From the NCBI RefSeq assembly GCF_051652165.1, contig NZ_JBOFTR010000017.1, forward strand, positions 1-64,000: 64,000 bases of DNA, written 5' to 3'. The number at the start of each line of letters is the position of its first letter. Within the stretch, counting starts at the first letter, position 1. Below are positions 1 to 8,757 of this stretch, one piece after another. The DNA comes from Plesiomonas sp051652165. Its GTDB lineage: Bacteria > Pseudomonadota > Gammaproteobacteria > Enterobacterales > CAMTGL01. Under the pieces are notes generated by a model that worked only from the letters and a program-made list of their open reading frames with translations, was not told the DNA's origin and searched no databases. The position numbers and the translations under genes are program-made.

Positions 1-12
1 ACTCTTCAATTT
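1..12 (-). rRNA. rrs: 16S rRNA gene, extreme 5' end only
   Basis: Read on the minus strand, the first 12 bases of the window are AAATTGAAGAGT, the canonical start of enterobacterial mature 16S rRNA. The rest of the rRNA operon lies outside the window. The upstream leader, boxA and tandem promoters support the assignment, and an rrn operon directly downstream of murI is the known E. coli arrangement (rrnB). Confidence 0.85.
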
Positions 13-138
13 AAAGTTTGTCGCTCGAAATAACTAGCAAATAAATTGTCAGTCACTCGTTTAACTAAGTATCTTTTGGATAGTCAGCGTCTTCAACGAG
101 TGCCCACACAGATTGTCTGATTAATTTTTTAAAGAGCA
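13..138 (-). promoter_or_regulatory. rrn leader with boxA antitermination site
   Basis: Minus-strand leader between the rrn promoters and 16S. A boxA element TGCTCTTTA lies at 130-138, followed by a stretch almost identical to the E. coli pre-16S leader (CAGACAATCTGTGTGGGCAC, about 100-119). BoxA loads the Nus antitermination complex. The leader also supplies the 5' side of the RNase III processing stalk of pre-16S rRNA. Confidence 0.85.
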
Positions 139-169
139 GCATCAGCGCCTTGGCGTTGACAGGGCGCGT

Positions 170-198
170 ATTATTTCGCATTTCCCTTTGGCTGTCAA
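170..198 (-). promoter_or_regulatory. rrn P2 promoter
   Basis: Minus strand: -35 TTGACA at 193-198, a 17-bp spacer, and -10 AATAAT at 170-175. It lies about 120 bp downstream of P1, matching the usual tandem P1-P2 spacing of rrn operons. It is assigned by motif match and position only. Confidence 0.7.
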
Positions 199-288
199 GG
201 TCTGTTTTTCACATCCCTTAAAAGCGTTTTATTCTTTACTGTTAGCATTCAGTGATTTGCATCACGGTTGCCGTGTCAGTGGGGTCGC

Positions 289-316
289 ATTATAGGGGGT
301 TTTGCGTTTGGTGCAA
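289..316 (-). promoter_or_regulatory. rrn P1 promoter
   Basis: Minus strand: -35 TTGCAC (311-316), a 16-bp spacer and -10 TATAAT (289-294), followed by GCGACCCCACTGACACGG, which closely resembles the E. coli rrnB P1 start region with its GC-rich discriminator. An A/T-rich tract just upstream (about 317-345) could act as an UP element. A GC-rich discriminator of this kind is the feature tied to ppGpp/DksA control in E. coli. Confidence 0.8.
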
Positions 317-368
317 GGGGAAATATGCACTTTTTTTCTGTTTGTTCAAAGATCGGTCTATTTGAGGT

Positions 369-1199
369 TTAAAGCGCCAATTTTTGCAGTTTCCCAAGGT
401 TTTCTTGGTTAAACAGGGGTTGTAGTTGCTCTGCGTGTGTATCCCATAAAGTACAATAGCTCTGGTTTTTAGGCTGTTGAGGGCTATTTATGGTAGTGAA
501 TAAGCTATTTTTCTGGGTAAGCAGATATTCTACACGTTTGGCGACGGCACTGCCGGAGTCTATAAGTTGTGTATGTGATGGGAAGATTTGCTGTAGCTCT
601 TCTTTTAATAAGGGAAAGTGGGTGCAAGCCAATACGATGGTATCAGGCGCGAAGGTGGAGGTAAGCCAGGGTGAAAGGATGTGGCGCAGGGTGTGTAGTG
701 CTATGGGTTGACCTTGCATTTTTTGTTCGGCAAGTTGCACCAGTTCAGCAGAGCCAAGCAGTTTGACGTGGTGCTGGCTGGCAAATTGACGAATCAGTTG
801 ATGGGTGTAGGGGCGGTTGACGGTGGCTCGCGTGGCGAGGAGACCAATAATACCATTGCGGGTGCGCTCTGCAGCGGGTTTGATGGCAGGGACGACACCG
901 ACGATAGGGATGGCAAAACGAGCGCGCAGTGCGGGCAGTGTGATGGTACTGGCCGTATTGCAGGCGATGATGACCATGTCGAGTGGGTGCTGACAAGCAA
1001 TGGCGCTGACGATGGCAAGTACGCGTTCAATAATCAGGGTTTCGGGTTGTTCACCATAGGGGAAGCAGGCGTTATCAAAGGCGTAGAGGTAGTGTAAATC
1101 CGGCAATCGCTGCCGGATCTCTTGGTATATGGAGAGGCCACCTACGCCGGAGTCAAAAACAAGGACGGTAGGTTGGTGTTTTTTTTTGTTAGAAGTCAT
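369..1199 (-). CDS. murI: glutamate racemase MurI
   Basis: This 276-aa cytoplasmic enzyme converts L- to D-glutamate for peptidoglycan. Both catalytic cysteine motifs of the Asp/Glu racemase family are present: ACNTAST in the N-terminal half and ACTHFPL in the C-terminal half, with the nucleating FDSGVGGLS near residue 15. The start codon lies 11 nt inside the 3' end of btuB, the same btuB-murI overlap known in E. coli, so translation is probably coupled. The N-terminal extension typical of E. coli MurI, which binds UDP-MurNAc-alanine, seems short here. The rrn operon lies immediately downstream on the same strand. Confidence 0.95.
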   Translation of the reverse strand: MTSNKKKHQPTVLVFDSGVGGLSIYQEIRQRLPDLHYLYAFDNACFPYGEQPETLIIERVLAIVSAIACQHPLDMVIIACNTASTITLPALRARFAIPIVGVVPAIKPAAERTRNGIIGLLATRATVNRPYTHQLIRQFASQHHVKLLGSAELVQLAEQKMQGQPIALHTLRHILSPWLTSTFAPDTIVLACTHFPLLKEELQQIFPSHTQLIDSGSAVAKRVEYLLTQKNSLFTTINSPQQPKNQSYCTLWDTHAEQLQPLFNQENLGKLQKLAL

Positions 1200-3060
1200 A
1201 GCTCAAGGTTAGGTAATAGGTACGCTCTGCCGCTGGATAGCCGTACGCGGTTTCGTACTTTTTATCAAACAGGTTTGCGATTCTACCACGGGCAGTAAAG
1301 CTTTGCGTTATAGGATATGACGCAGCCAGATCCCACAGGCTGTAGCTTGGGAGTTCACGCTTGTTAGCATAATCATCATACCGTTTGCCGATGTAATTAT
1401 AGGAAATATCAAACTGTGTTTGTTCTATAGCAAAATCAAGGGCATAACGGATATTTTGTTTAGCTCGACGTGGCAACTGTGTGTTTTGTGTTCCGTCTGT
1501 ACGGGTTGGATCGAGGTAATCGTAGGAGATCGTATGTTGCACACCTGCAGTAAAGAAGGTGGTTTGTGCTTCTATCCCTTTAATTGTTGCTGTTTTGACA
1601 TTTTTATATTGGTTTTTATCGTAATCAATAAGGTTATCAATTTTATTACGGTAAGCTGACACCCGCCAGTTTAATGATTGAATGTGGCCACTGAGTGCCA
1701 GTTCAAGGTTGTGTGCATTTTCAGCTTTTAGTGCAGGGTTACCAAGGGTGCTGCCTGCGCCATGCAATTGGCCAAGTGTTGGTGCTTTAAAGGCTGTACC
1801 GTAAGATAGGATAGCTTGTGTACTATCAATAAATTGCCAGCCAATGCCGCTTTGCCAAGTAAAATTGTTGCCATAGTTTTGGTTATGATCTTGGCGAAGT
1901 GCACCTTCTATTGTCCATGCATTGAATTTTTGCTGGGTTGTTAGGTAGATGCCGGTATTATCAACGTGTTGACCGGCAACTTCGCCTATTTTGCTCGGTT
2001 CAATTTCATTTCTATTCCAATCAATACCTGCACCAATTTGACCATGGCTCAGTTGATAGTTATTCATCCACTGTAGGGTGGTTTGGTTATAATGGTTTTG
2101 TCTTTCATTTTGTTCTGTCACCTTGACACCATAGTTATAACTGTCTGTGTTTTGGTAACTGCCCAAAAGTTGTGATGAGTACTGGCCTTTTTGGTAGCGC
2201 ACTCCTGTATCATACTGGCGAGTGTAATAACGGTTTTGGTTTGGGTAATAGTCTCTTCCTGGTGCCGGAATACCCGAGTCATAATCAGTGTGGTTTGCAG
2301 TGACGTAAGCACGGGCAAATGCACTGGTGGTATCGGAAAAGTTATGTTCTAGCGATGCCCAACCAAAGCGGCTGCGAAAACCATCACGATCGGTTTCAGC
2401 GGCTGAACCAAATTGCGGGTAACCGGCTACAACATCATATCCTTTGGTTTTAGCAAACTCGCCTGCTAGAGAAATGTGTGTATTCTCAGAGAGTTGTTCT
2501 CTAATGCTACCTTGGTAGTTTTGATAACCTCTGCTACCTATGCTCGATTGTATATTGCCGCCGTCTGTTTCTCGGCCAGTGATAATATTAATCACACCAC
2601 CAATAGCATCAGCACCGTAAGTGGATGAGCGTGGCCCACGGATATATTCGATACGCTGTACCAATGCTAGGGGGATCTGACTAAAGTCAACAGATCCTGT
2701 TAGATCGGCTGCTTGTGAAAAACGAATACCGTCGATCAAAATCAAGACATGTTTTGATTCAGTACCACGAATAAAGACACTGGATTTTTGCCCCATTCCA
2801 CCGTTTTGTGAAATTTGAACACCAGGCAAACGGCGCAGTGCTTCGGTAACGGATGTCACCTGCCAACGGGTGAGCTCTTGTTGTGTGACGACGCTCATTG
2901 GAGCAAGCACAGATGAAACAGGTTGTGCAAAGCGGTTGGCACTGGTGATAACAATGATCGGTGAGCCATCTTCAGTTGTTCGATTCTCAGCAACCGATGT
3001 CCCTGAAAAAAGCGCGGCGGCAATTGCGCCAGTAAGCAGTGTTGGCTTGGTGTTGTTCAT
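1189..3060 (-). CDS. btuB: TonB-dependent vitamin B12 receptor BtuB
   Basis: Outer-membrane cobalamin transporter of 623 aa. I place the start at the Met at 3060 (MNNTKPTLLT), which opens a normal Sec signal peptide. The longer reading frame from 3096 would put twelve charged residues ahead of it. After the signal peptide comes a TonB box (about IIVITSANRF), then the plug domain with LRRLPGV, IRG and YIRGPRS motifs, and a C-terminal 22-strand barrel ending in Phe (LSYDF), as outer-membrane proteins do. A cobalamin riboswitch lies just upstream, so expression is expected to fall when adenosylcobalamin is abundant. It is co-oriented with murI. Confidence 0.95.
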   Translation of the reverse strand: MNNTKPTLLTGAIAAALFSGTSVAENRTTEDGSPIIVITSANRFAQPVSSVLAPMSVVTQQELTRWQVTSVTEALRRLPGVQISQNGGMGQKSSVFIRGTESKHVLILIDGIRFSQAADLTGSVDFSQIPLALVQRIEYIRGPRSSTYGADAIGGVINIITGRETDGGNIQSSIGSRGYQNYQGSIREQLSENTHISLAGEFAKTKGYDVVAGYPQFGSAAETDRDGFRSRFGWASLEHNFSDTTSAFARAYVTANHTDYDSGIPAPGRDYYPNQNRYYTRQYDTGVRYQKGQYSSQLLGSYQNTDSYNYGVKVTEQNERQNHYNQTTLQWMNNYQLSHGQIGAGIDWNRNEIEPSKIGEVAGQHVDNTGIYLTTQQKFNAWTIEGALRQDHNQNYGNNFTWQSGIGWQFIDSTQAILSYGTAFKAPTLGQLHGAGSTLGNPALKAENAHNLELALSGHIQSLNWRVSAYRNKIDNLIDYDKNQYKNVKTATIKGIEAQTTFFTAGVQHTISYDYLDPTRTDGTQNTQLPRRAKQNIRYALDFAIEQTQFDISYNYIGKRYDDYANKRELPSYSLWDLAASYPITQSFTARGRIANLFDKKYETAYGYPAAERTYYLTLSYDF

Positions 3061-3105
3061 TAATGATGGATGCCTTATCAGTCGAGCATTTGTCACTGTT
3101 AGCAG

Positions 3106-3426
3106 GCCGCATCCCGCGGCGTACCTGATAACAGCAGACCCGTGTTTCCGGCAGGTCTTCGGACTTAGGGGCGATAAACCTACGGTAACAGACTTCCCAT
3201 ACGTTTATATTTACACCGGTTTGTTCACGCTATCGTTGTGGCTTTCGCTTTTTATTTTGCTCACAACTAGCGTGTTCAAGGGCAAAATAAGATGCCATTG
3301 AGGGTGCGTAATATAAAAGTGACAGTGTCGGCAGTGTGTACTACCTGCTACTTTCGTTCCCCTTTACCGCTGCGCGTCAGTTCTGGATTTTCACCAGATT
3401 CCCTTTTCACTCAAAGCAGAGACCGG
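3106..3426 (-). promoter_or_regulatory. cobalamin (adenosylcobalamin) riboswitch
   Basis: On the minus strand, in order: a P1 strand CCGG (3423-3426), the conserved core GGGAATCTGG...CCAGAACTGACGCGCAGCGGTAA (about 3357-3403), GGGAAGTC (about 3194-3201), the B12-box-like CCGAAGACCTGCCGG (about 3148-3162), and a downstream hairpin GCCGC-loop-GCGGC (3106-3120). The downstream hairpin corresponds to the P13 kissing-loop arm of the btuB class. The ribosome-binding region of btuB follows within 50 nt, so translational control is likely. A variable arm around 3220-3340 is longer than I expect. Confidence 0.92.
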
Positions 3427-3547
3427 AGAGGGTATAGTACTGGCTGTCAGTTTGGATGTCTAGATTGCTAAACTTTCTATAGCTGGACTTCCCGATAGGT
3501 TTGCCTACAATTCCCTTCTTATATAGCGATGTTTGCGGAGAAAAGTG

Positions 3548-4654
3548 ATGACCCCTGGTAGTTTGCCTCTTGATCAGTACGATGCCCAGTTAGCGGAAAA
3601 AACGGCTCGTTTACAGACGCTGATGGCGCAGTTTGATGCGCCGGCACCAGAGGTTTTTGCCTCGGAACATCAGCATTACCGGATGCGGGCTGAGTTCCGA
3701 ATTTGGCATGAAGGTGAGGATCTTTATCATATTGTGTTTGATAAAGAGACAAAGGCGCGTATTCGTGTCGATCAGTTTCCGGCGGCCAGTAAGTTAATTA
3801 ACCGTTTAATGCCGGCACTGTTGGATCAATTACGTCATAACCCTCTGTTGCGCAACAAATTATTCCAGATTGATTATCTGTCGACCTTAAGTAATCAGGT
3901 GATTGTTTCACTGCTATACCACAAAAAACTCGATGAGCAGTGGCAGCATGAAGCACGCCATTTACGTGATGCATTGCGTTGTATTGGGTTTAATTTGCAA
4001 CTGATTGGCCGAGCAACTAAGCAAAAAATTATGTTAGATCATGATTATGTTGATGAAAATTTGTTTGTGAAAGGCAAAGAGATGATCTATCGCCAAGTAG
4101 AAAACAGCTTTACCCAGCCCAATGCTGTCGTCAACATGCATATGCTCGATTGGGCTGTAGAAGCAACGCAACATGCCACAGGCGATCTATTAGAGCTGTA
4201 TTGCGGTAACGGTAATTTTTCATTAGCACTAGCACGCAATTTTAACCGCGTATTAGCCACCGAGATTGCGAAACCCTCTGTTGAGGCAGCACAGTATAAT
4301 ATTGCTGTGAATAAGCTGGAAAATGTGCAGATAATCCGGATGTCGGCAGAGGATTTTACGCAGGCAATGAACGGTGTACGTGAGTTTAATCGCCTGAAAG
4401 GTATCGATCTGAAAAGTTATCAGTGCAATACCATTTTTGTCGATCCGCCACGCAGTGGTTTAGATGCAGATACCGTCAAATTAGTGCAGGGATATGAGCG
4501 TATTCTTTATATTTCATGTAACCCGGAAACACTACACGAGAATTTGCTGATATTAAGTGAAACGCACGAGATTAAGAAATTAGCATTGTTTGACCAATTC
4601 CCGTATACCCACCATATGGAAAGTGGTGTACTGCTGGAACGTAAAAGCCAATAA
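3548..4654 (+). CDS. trmA: tRNA (uracil-5-)-methyltransferase TrmA
   Basis: SAM-dependent enzyme making m5U54 (ribothymidine) in the T-loop of tRNAs, 368 aa. The start is the ATG at 3548 (MTPGSLPLDQYD), preceded by GGAG with good spacing; an in-frame ATG at 3533 has no such support. Seen: YHYRMRAEFR-like RNA-binding N-terminus (HYRMRAEFRIWH), SAM-binding LELYCGNGNFSLAL, the FVDPPRSGLD motif and the nucleophile-containing YISCNPETL. It is divergent from btuB, as in E. coli, and convergent with yijD. The length equals that of the E. coli protein. Confidence 0.97.
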   Translation: MTPGSLPLDQYDAQLAEKTARLQTLMAQFDAPAPEVFASEHQHYRMRAEFRIWHEGEDLYHIVFDKETKARIRVDQFPAASKLINRLMPALLDQLRHNPLLRNKLFQIDYLSTLSNQVIVSLLYHKKLDEQWQHEARHLRDALRCIGFNLQLIGRATKQKIMLDHDYVDENLFVKGKEMIYRQVENSFTQPNAVVNMHMLDWAVEATQHATGDLLELYCGNGNFSLALARNFNRVLATEIAKPSVEAAQYNIAVNKLENVQIIRMSAEDFTQAMNGVREFNRLKGIDLKSYQCNTIFVDPPRSGLDADTVKLVQGYERILYISCNPETLHENLLILSETHEIKKLALFDQFPYTHHMESGVLLERKSQ

Positions 4655-4664
4655 ATACAAGGTA

Positions 4665-4694
4665 ACACTGCCCGCTAACATGCGCGGGCAGTGT
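4665..4694. terminator. convergent hairpin between trmA and yijD
   Basis: A perfect 11-bp inverted repeat, ACACTGCCCGC / GCGGGCAGTGT with an 8-nt loop, lies between the convergent trmA and yijD stops. There is no U-run on either strand, so termination may depend on context. Confidence 0.5.
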
Positions 4695-4706
4695 ATATTG
4701 AGGCAC

Positions 4707-5069
4707 TTAGGCACTTTTTTTGCTCAATAAACCCAGTTTACTCAAGATCCAGAATAGCAGTGCCATGCAAAGCATCAATGGGATAAAATTAGAGCCCATT
4801 TCAGGATGTTCTACACGCACAAAAACAGAATAAGCTAACACACCAAAAATAAAGCTGAGGCCGGTGAGCAACGGGGAGTCATTTTGTAGTGGAGCACTAA
4901 CATAGCGTTGATATAAGCAGTATACCGATAAGACAAGTGCAATCACGGGAAACAGACTAAACGTAACATGGCTGTTAAACAGTGTTGCAACGGTTGCATT
5001 ACCGCAAAAACCAACAAGCAGTGCAAACAGTAGCGGTTTTAACTCTTTTTTCTGTGTGGTGTGATTCAT
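4707..5069 (-). CDS. yijD: inner-membrane protein YijD
   Basis: Small integral membrane protein of 120 aa in the DUF1422 family. It has about four hydrophobic helices and the family-typical GVLAYSVFVRVEHPEMGSNF segment. The start is the Met at 5069 (MNHTTQKK), preceded by AGGAAAG; the longer open frame from 5177 adds a non-conserved cysteine-rich N-terminus. It lies downstream of fabR on the same strand, as in E. coli, where the two are co-transcribed. The function is unknown. Confidence 0.88.
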   Translation of the reverse strand: MNHTTQKKELKPLLFALLVGFCGNATVATLFNSHVTFSLFPVIALVLSVYCLYQRYVSAPLQNDSPLLTGLSFIFGVLAYSVFVRVEHPEMGSNFIPLMLCMALLFWILSKLGLLSKKSA

Positions 5070-5260
5070 TCTTTCTTTCCTAATTTTATCTATCAATGAA
5101 CTCTGTTTATCTTTCTTAACTATACAGGGCATATCACCTGTATGTTGTTGTGTGCAGATGAACGAACAAAAAAACAAAGGCTAACATTAACTATATCGGT
5201 TAGCTTGCATGTAACTTTTGCAGTATAAAAATAACATTTTGTCGCTATAATGTTATTTCA

Positions 5261-5887
5261 CTATGGTGCGATTGCACGCTTCTCTTGTTCTTTACGATAC
5301 CAATATGCCCCTTTAGCAATCATACGTAGTTGTAGTACTAATCGCTCTTCTAGCAGATTACGACTATGTTGATCCATATCCAGCGCATCCGCTCCCGCGG
5401 TAAAGACCAGTGTAACCATCGCTTCTGCTTGGGCTGCGGCAAAAGGGAGTGGCATTTTATTGTTTTGTAGAATGTACTCAGATAATTCTGCAATAAAATG
5501 TTGAATTTCACGCGCAACCGCAGCACGAAATGCGGAAGAGGTACCAGAACGTTCGCGTAGCAGTAAACGGAAGATATTCGGGTTATCGCAGATAAATTCC
5601 ATGAATGTTTCAACCGAGGTGCGTACAACACTGCCACCTGTAGCGATCCGTTGGCGTGCCTGCCGCATAAGTTGGCGCAGCATCAAACCGCTTTCATCTA
5701 CCATTGTCAGCCCAAGCTCATCCATATCACGAAAATGGCGATAAAATGAGGTTGGCGCAATACCCGCTTCTCTTGCTACCTCCCGTAAACTGAGGCTAGA
5801 GAAACTGCGTTCAACACTTAATTGGCTGAATGCAGCATCAATTAATGCACGGCGTGTACGCTCTTTTTGTTCGGCTCGAACACCCAT
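5261..5887 (-). CDS. fabR: TetR-family repressor of unsaturated fatty acid synthesis FabR
   Basis: DNA-binding repressor of fabA/fabB that senses the saturated/unsaturated acyl pool; 208 aa. The N-terminal TetR helix-turn-helix (about residues 10-55) contains SLREVAREAGIAPTSFYRHF, nearly identical to the E. coli protein, followed by DELGLTMVDESGLMLRQLMR and LLLRERSGTS segments typical of FabR. The C-terminus is several residues shorter than in E. coli. It is divergent from sthA and precedes yijD, the conserved enterobacterial context. Confidence 0.95.
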   Translation of the reverse strand: MGVRAEQKERTRRALIDAAFSQLSVERSFSSLSLREVAREAGIAPTSFYRHFRDMDELGLTMVDESGLMLRQLMRQARQRIATGGSVVRTSVETFMEFICDNPNIFRLLLRERSGTSSAFRAAVAREIQHFIAELSEYILQNNKMPLPFAAAQAEAMVTLVFTAGADALDMDQHSRNLLEERLVLQLRMIAKGAYWYRKEQEKRAIAP

Positions 5888-6272
5888 ATACTGGTTTATC
5901 TACTCTGTGTTGACGGTATATTAATGATGGATATGGCAGTGAATAGCACCGATTTATCTGGTGATCATCGGTGGTTATCTGTATGCGGTAAACGCAGCAT
6001 GCCCGTTGTGTTGTTCAGTCTAACGCGAATGATTTAAAACGCGAATACCGTTTACACATTCAGTTTCTATTCCAGCATAATCTTCTGCCATTATGCAGTA
6101 TGGGTACGTCATTATTTGTTTGTTATCTCTTCAGCCACAACACACCGTAAATCCCGCACAGTGAAGATGTTGCCTCTATCACGCTTTTATCTTGTGCCCT
6201 AAGAATCAGATTGGGGATCACAATTGCAAAATGTTAAAGTTATGTGAATAATCATAGCGTGATGGATCTGGC
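5888..6272. other. fabR-sthA divergent intergenic region
   Basis: This 385-bp region contains no convincing gene. It must hold the promoters of fabR and sthA. One visible element is a direct repeat ACGCGAAT at 6023-6030 and 6039-6046, 16 bp apart and so on nearly the same helix face. I could not identify a clear FabR palindrome. Confidence 0.4.
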
Positions 6273-7682
6273 ATGCATACCCCTACAACGGATACTGATT
6301 TTGATGTTATCGTAATTGGTTCAGGCCCTGGTGGTGAAGGGGCCGCTATGGGGCTGGTGAAACAAGGCTTTCGCGTTGCAATGATTGAACGTTACCCTAG
6401 CGTAGGTGGAGGTTGTACACATTGGGGAACTATCCCATCAAAAGCCTTACGCCATGCAGTGAGCCGAATTATTGAGTTTAACCATAACCCACTCTATTGC
6501 GATAACGCAGTTACGCTACGCAGCACATTTCCCAAAATTCTGGCACATGCCCAGCATGTTATTGGCCAACAAACCCGTATGCGAAAAGGGTTTTATGATC
6601 GTAATCAGTGCCAACTTTTTTTCGGTACCGCCCATTTTCTTGATGCACAAACTCTGGTGATCACCAATGCAGAACAGACACCAACGGTGCTGCGCGCTCG
6701 TTATGTAGTGATTGCTACCGGATCGCGCCCCTATCACCCACAAGGCGTAAATTTTTCACACCCGCGTATTTATGACAGTGACTCGATCTTGTCACTACAG
6801 CATGATCCTCGGCATGTCATTATTTATGGCGCAGGGGTAATAGGCTGTGAGTATGCCTCGATTTTTCGCGGGCTAGGGATGAAAGTAGATCTGATTAACA
6901 CACGGGATCGCCTGCTATCATTTTTAGATCAAGAGATCTCAGATTCGCTGTCATACCATTTTTGGAACAGCGGGGTGGTGATCCGCCACCATGAGGAGTG
7001 CTCACACATAGAGGGTACTGATAACGCGGTGATCTTGCATCTCAAGTCAGGCAAGAAAATGAAGGCAGATTGTGTGCTGTACGCTAACGGGCGCACCGGT
7101 AATACTGATTTACTGCAACTGGACAATATCGGCCTGTCTGCTGATACGCGTGGGCAGTTACAGGTAAATGACCATTACCAAACTGGTGTAGAGAATATTT
7201 ATGCGGTAGGTGATGTGATTGGGTATCCAAGCCTGGCATCTGCCGCCTATGATCAAGGGCGTATGGTAGCACAAGCCATTGCTCAACAATCTGTGCACCG
7301 TAAGCACATTGAGCATATTCCAACGGGAATTTATACCATTCCAGAGATAAGTTCTGTGGGAAAAACCGAACAAGAGTTAACCGCGCTCAATGTGCCTTAC
7401 GAGGTGGGTCGAGCTCAGTTTAAGCATCTGGCCAGAGCGCAAATTGCTGGGATGAGTGTCGGCAGCCTGAAGATTTTATTTCATCGCGAAACTAAGGCCA
7501 TTTTGGGTATTCACTGCTTTGGTGAGCGGGCGGCAGAGATTATTCATATCGGGCAGGCAATTATGGAACAGACCGGCAGTGCCAATACGCTGGAGTATTT
7601 TGTTAATACCACATTTAACTATCCGACGATGGCTGAAGCTTATCGTGTTGCGGCGTTAAATGGCTTAAATCGGTTGTTTTAA
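6273..7682 (+). CDS. sthA: soluble pyridine nucleotide transhydrogenase SthA
   Basis: FAD-dependent soluble transhydrogenase (UdhA) of 469 aa that interconverts NADPH and NADH. The N-terminal FAD Rossmann motif is VIGSGPGGEGAA. The active-site segment reads GGGCTHWGTIPSKALRHAV: one cysteine of the usual redox disulfide is replaced by Thr, which is normal for this subfamily and separates it from lipoamide dehydrogenase. The second dinucleotide fold is IYGAGVIGCEYASIF, then YAVGDVIGYPSLAS and a C-terminal dimer domain ending NGLNRLF, as in E. coli. It is convergent with oxyR. Confidence 0.97.
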   Translation: MHTPTTDTDFDVIVIGSGPGGEGAAMGLVKQGFRVAMIERYPSVGGGCTHWGTIPSKALRHAVSRIIEFNHNPLYCDNAVTLRSTFPKILAHAQHVIGQQTRMRKGFYDRNQCQLFFGTAHFLDAQTLVITNAEQTPTVLRARYVVIATGSRPYHPQGVNFSHPRIYDSDSILSLQHDPRHVIIYGAGVIGCEYASIFRGLGMKVDLINTRDRLLSFLDQEISDSLSYHFWNSGVVIRHHEECSHIEGTDNAVILHLKSGKKMKADCVLYANGRTGNTDLLQLDNIGLSADTRGQLQVNDHYQTGVENIYAVGDVIGYPSLASAAYDQGRMVAQAIAQQSVHRKHIEHIPTGIYTIPEISSVGKTEQELTALNVPYEVGRAQFKHLARAQIAGMSVGSLKILFHRETKAILGIHCFGERAAEIIHIGQAIMEQTGSANTLEYFVNTTFNYPTMAEAYRVAALNGLNRLF

Positions 7683-7704
7683 TGTCTTGATAAGCCATAC
7701 AAAT

Positions 7705-7767
7705 AAAAAGGGCACTAAACACCCTCTTTTCCGCAACCCGATACGGCCTAAACAGTAACCGTATCGG
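7705..7767. terminator. two hairpins between convergent sthA and oxyR
   Basis: The first is AAAAAGGG...CCCTCTTTT (7705-7730), a terminator-like stem for sthA on the plus strand. The second is a perfect 9-bp inverted repeat CCGATACGG / CCGTATCGG with a 12-nt loop (7738-7767), near the oxyR stop. Together they probably isolate the convergent transcripts. Confidence 0.55.
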
Positions 7768-7804
7768 AATAAATGGGCAGAAAACTCAGGAATTTAGCGT
7801 CATG

Positions 7805-8707
7805 TTAACTGTTTTCCAATAGCGGTAACATCTGTTGACGAATCGACTCTGCAAGTTGTTCGTAGCGAGCTTTCAACGGAGAGCCTGGGCGGTAAACCAA
7901 CCCGATAGTACGCTGTGGCCGAGGATCATAACAAGAGAGATAGCAGATACCATCGCGCTTACGCTTTAAGGGGACGGCCAGTTGTGGCATTAGGGTCATT
8001 CCTGCACCTGCGGCAACCATATTACGCAATGTCTCTAAGCTGGTTGCTCGAAAATAGGTATCTTCATCAGCACCAACAGCAAAGCAAAAACGCATGGCTT
8101 GCTCACGCAAACAGTGGCCATCTTCTAGCATTAATACATGCTCTCCGGCCAGCTCTGGCAGACGAATTTCAGTGCGACTTGCCCATGGATGATCACTGCA
8201 GACGGCCAGTAGCATAGGTTCATCAAACAGGGGGATTTCAATAAACGATTCAGTCTCTTTAACAAGTGCCAACAACGCACAATCAAGCTGGCCAGCATCA
8301 AGTTGAGCCAATAGTTTATGTGTCTGAGCCTCGTATAGGTACATCTCTAGTTGTGGAAACTGTTGACGCAAAAAAGGCACAATGTGTGGTAATAAATAGG
8401 GTCCAGTGGTAGGGATCACACCAATATTTAGCGGGCCAGACATCTCATCCCCCTGCACACTGGCCATCTCTTTGAGAATTTTGACCTGCCGCAACACTTC
8501 ACGTGCTTGCTCAACTAAACGCATACCCGACTCAGTGAATAACACCTTTCGGCTAGTACGCTCAAGCAACATCACCCCTAACATATCTTCTAGCTTACGG
8601 ATCTGCCCACTGAGCGTTGGCTGGCTCACATGACATGCCTCCGCTGCCTTACGAAAATGCCTGTGTTCCGCCAATGCCACCAGATATTCGAGGTCGCGAA
8701 TATTCAT
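7805..8707 (-). CDS. oxyR: peroxide-sensing LysR-type regulator OxyR
   Basis: Transcriptional activator of peroxide defence, 300 aa. The N-terminal LysR helix-turn-helix (MNIRDLEYLVALAEHRHF, KAAEACHVSQPTLSGQIRKLE) is followed by a substrate-type domain. Both redox cysteines are conserved in EDGHCLREQAMRFC, which aligns without gaps to Cys199 and Cys208 of E. coli, so the disulfide switch should work. It is divergent from a Prx-Grx hybrid gene. An OxyR operator (8721-8757) starts 13 bp upstream of its start codon, which suggests autoregulation. Confidence 0.97.
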   Translation of the reverse strand: MNIRDLEYLVALAEHRHFRKAAEACHVSQPTLSGQIRKLEDMLGVMLLERTSRKVLFTESGMRLVEQAREVLRQVKILKEMASVQGDEMSGPLNIGVIPTTGPYLLPHIVPFLRQQFPQLEMYLYEAQTHKLLAQLDAGQLDCALLALVKETESFIEIPLFDEPMLLAVCSDHPWASRTEIRLPELAGEHVLMLEDGHCLREQAMRFCFAVGADEDTYFRATSLETLRNMVAAGAGMTLMPQLAVPLKRKRDGICYLSCYDPRPQRTIGLVYRPGSPLKARYEQLAESIRQQMLPLLENS

Positions 8708-8720
8708 AACACACCATTTG

Positions 8721-8757
8721 ATAGTGAGAACCTATCGATAGAATAGCGACAAGCAAT
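8721..8757. promoter_or_regulatory. OxyR operator in the oxyR / prx-grx divergent promoter
   Basis: ATAG-N7-CTAT (8721-8735), a 7-bp gap, then ATAG-N7-CAAT (8743-8757). This fits the 37-bp OxyR consensus of four tetramers (ATAG N7 CTAT N7 ATAG N7 CTAT), with a single mismatch among the 16 core positions. Its place between oxyR and the peroxiredoxin-glutaredoxin gene implies repression of oxyR and peroxide activation of the latter. Confidence 0.85.

Noticed and set aside
2870..3301. Plus-strand ORF antisense to the btuB 5' end and riboswitch
   Set aside because: Both btuB and the riboswitch on the minus strand are well supported, and this frame has no Shine-Dalgarno or family similarity.
6273..7682. 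Lipoamide dehydrogenase or glutathione reductase instead of SthA
   Set aside because: The active-site segment has Cys-Thr in place of the disulfide, and the whole sequence follows E. coli SthA, including its C-terminus.
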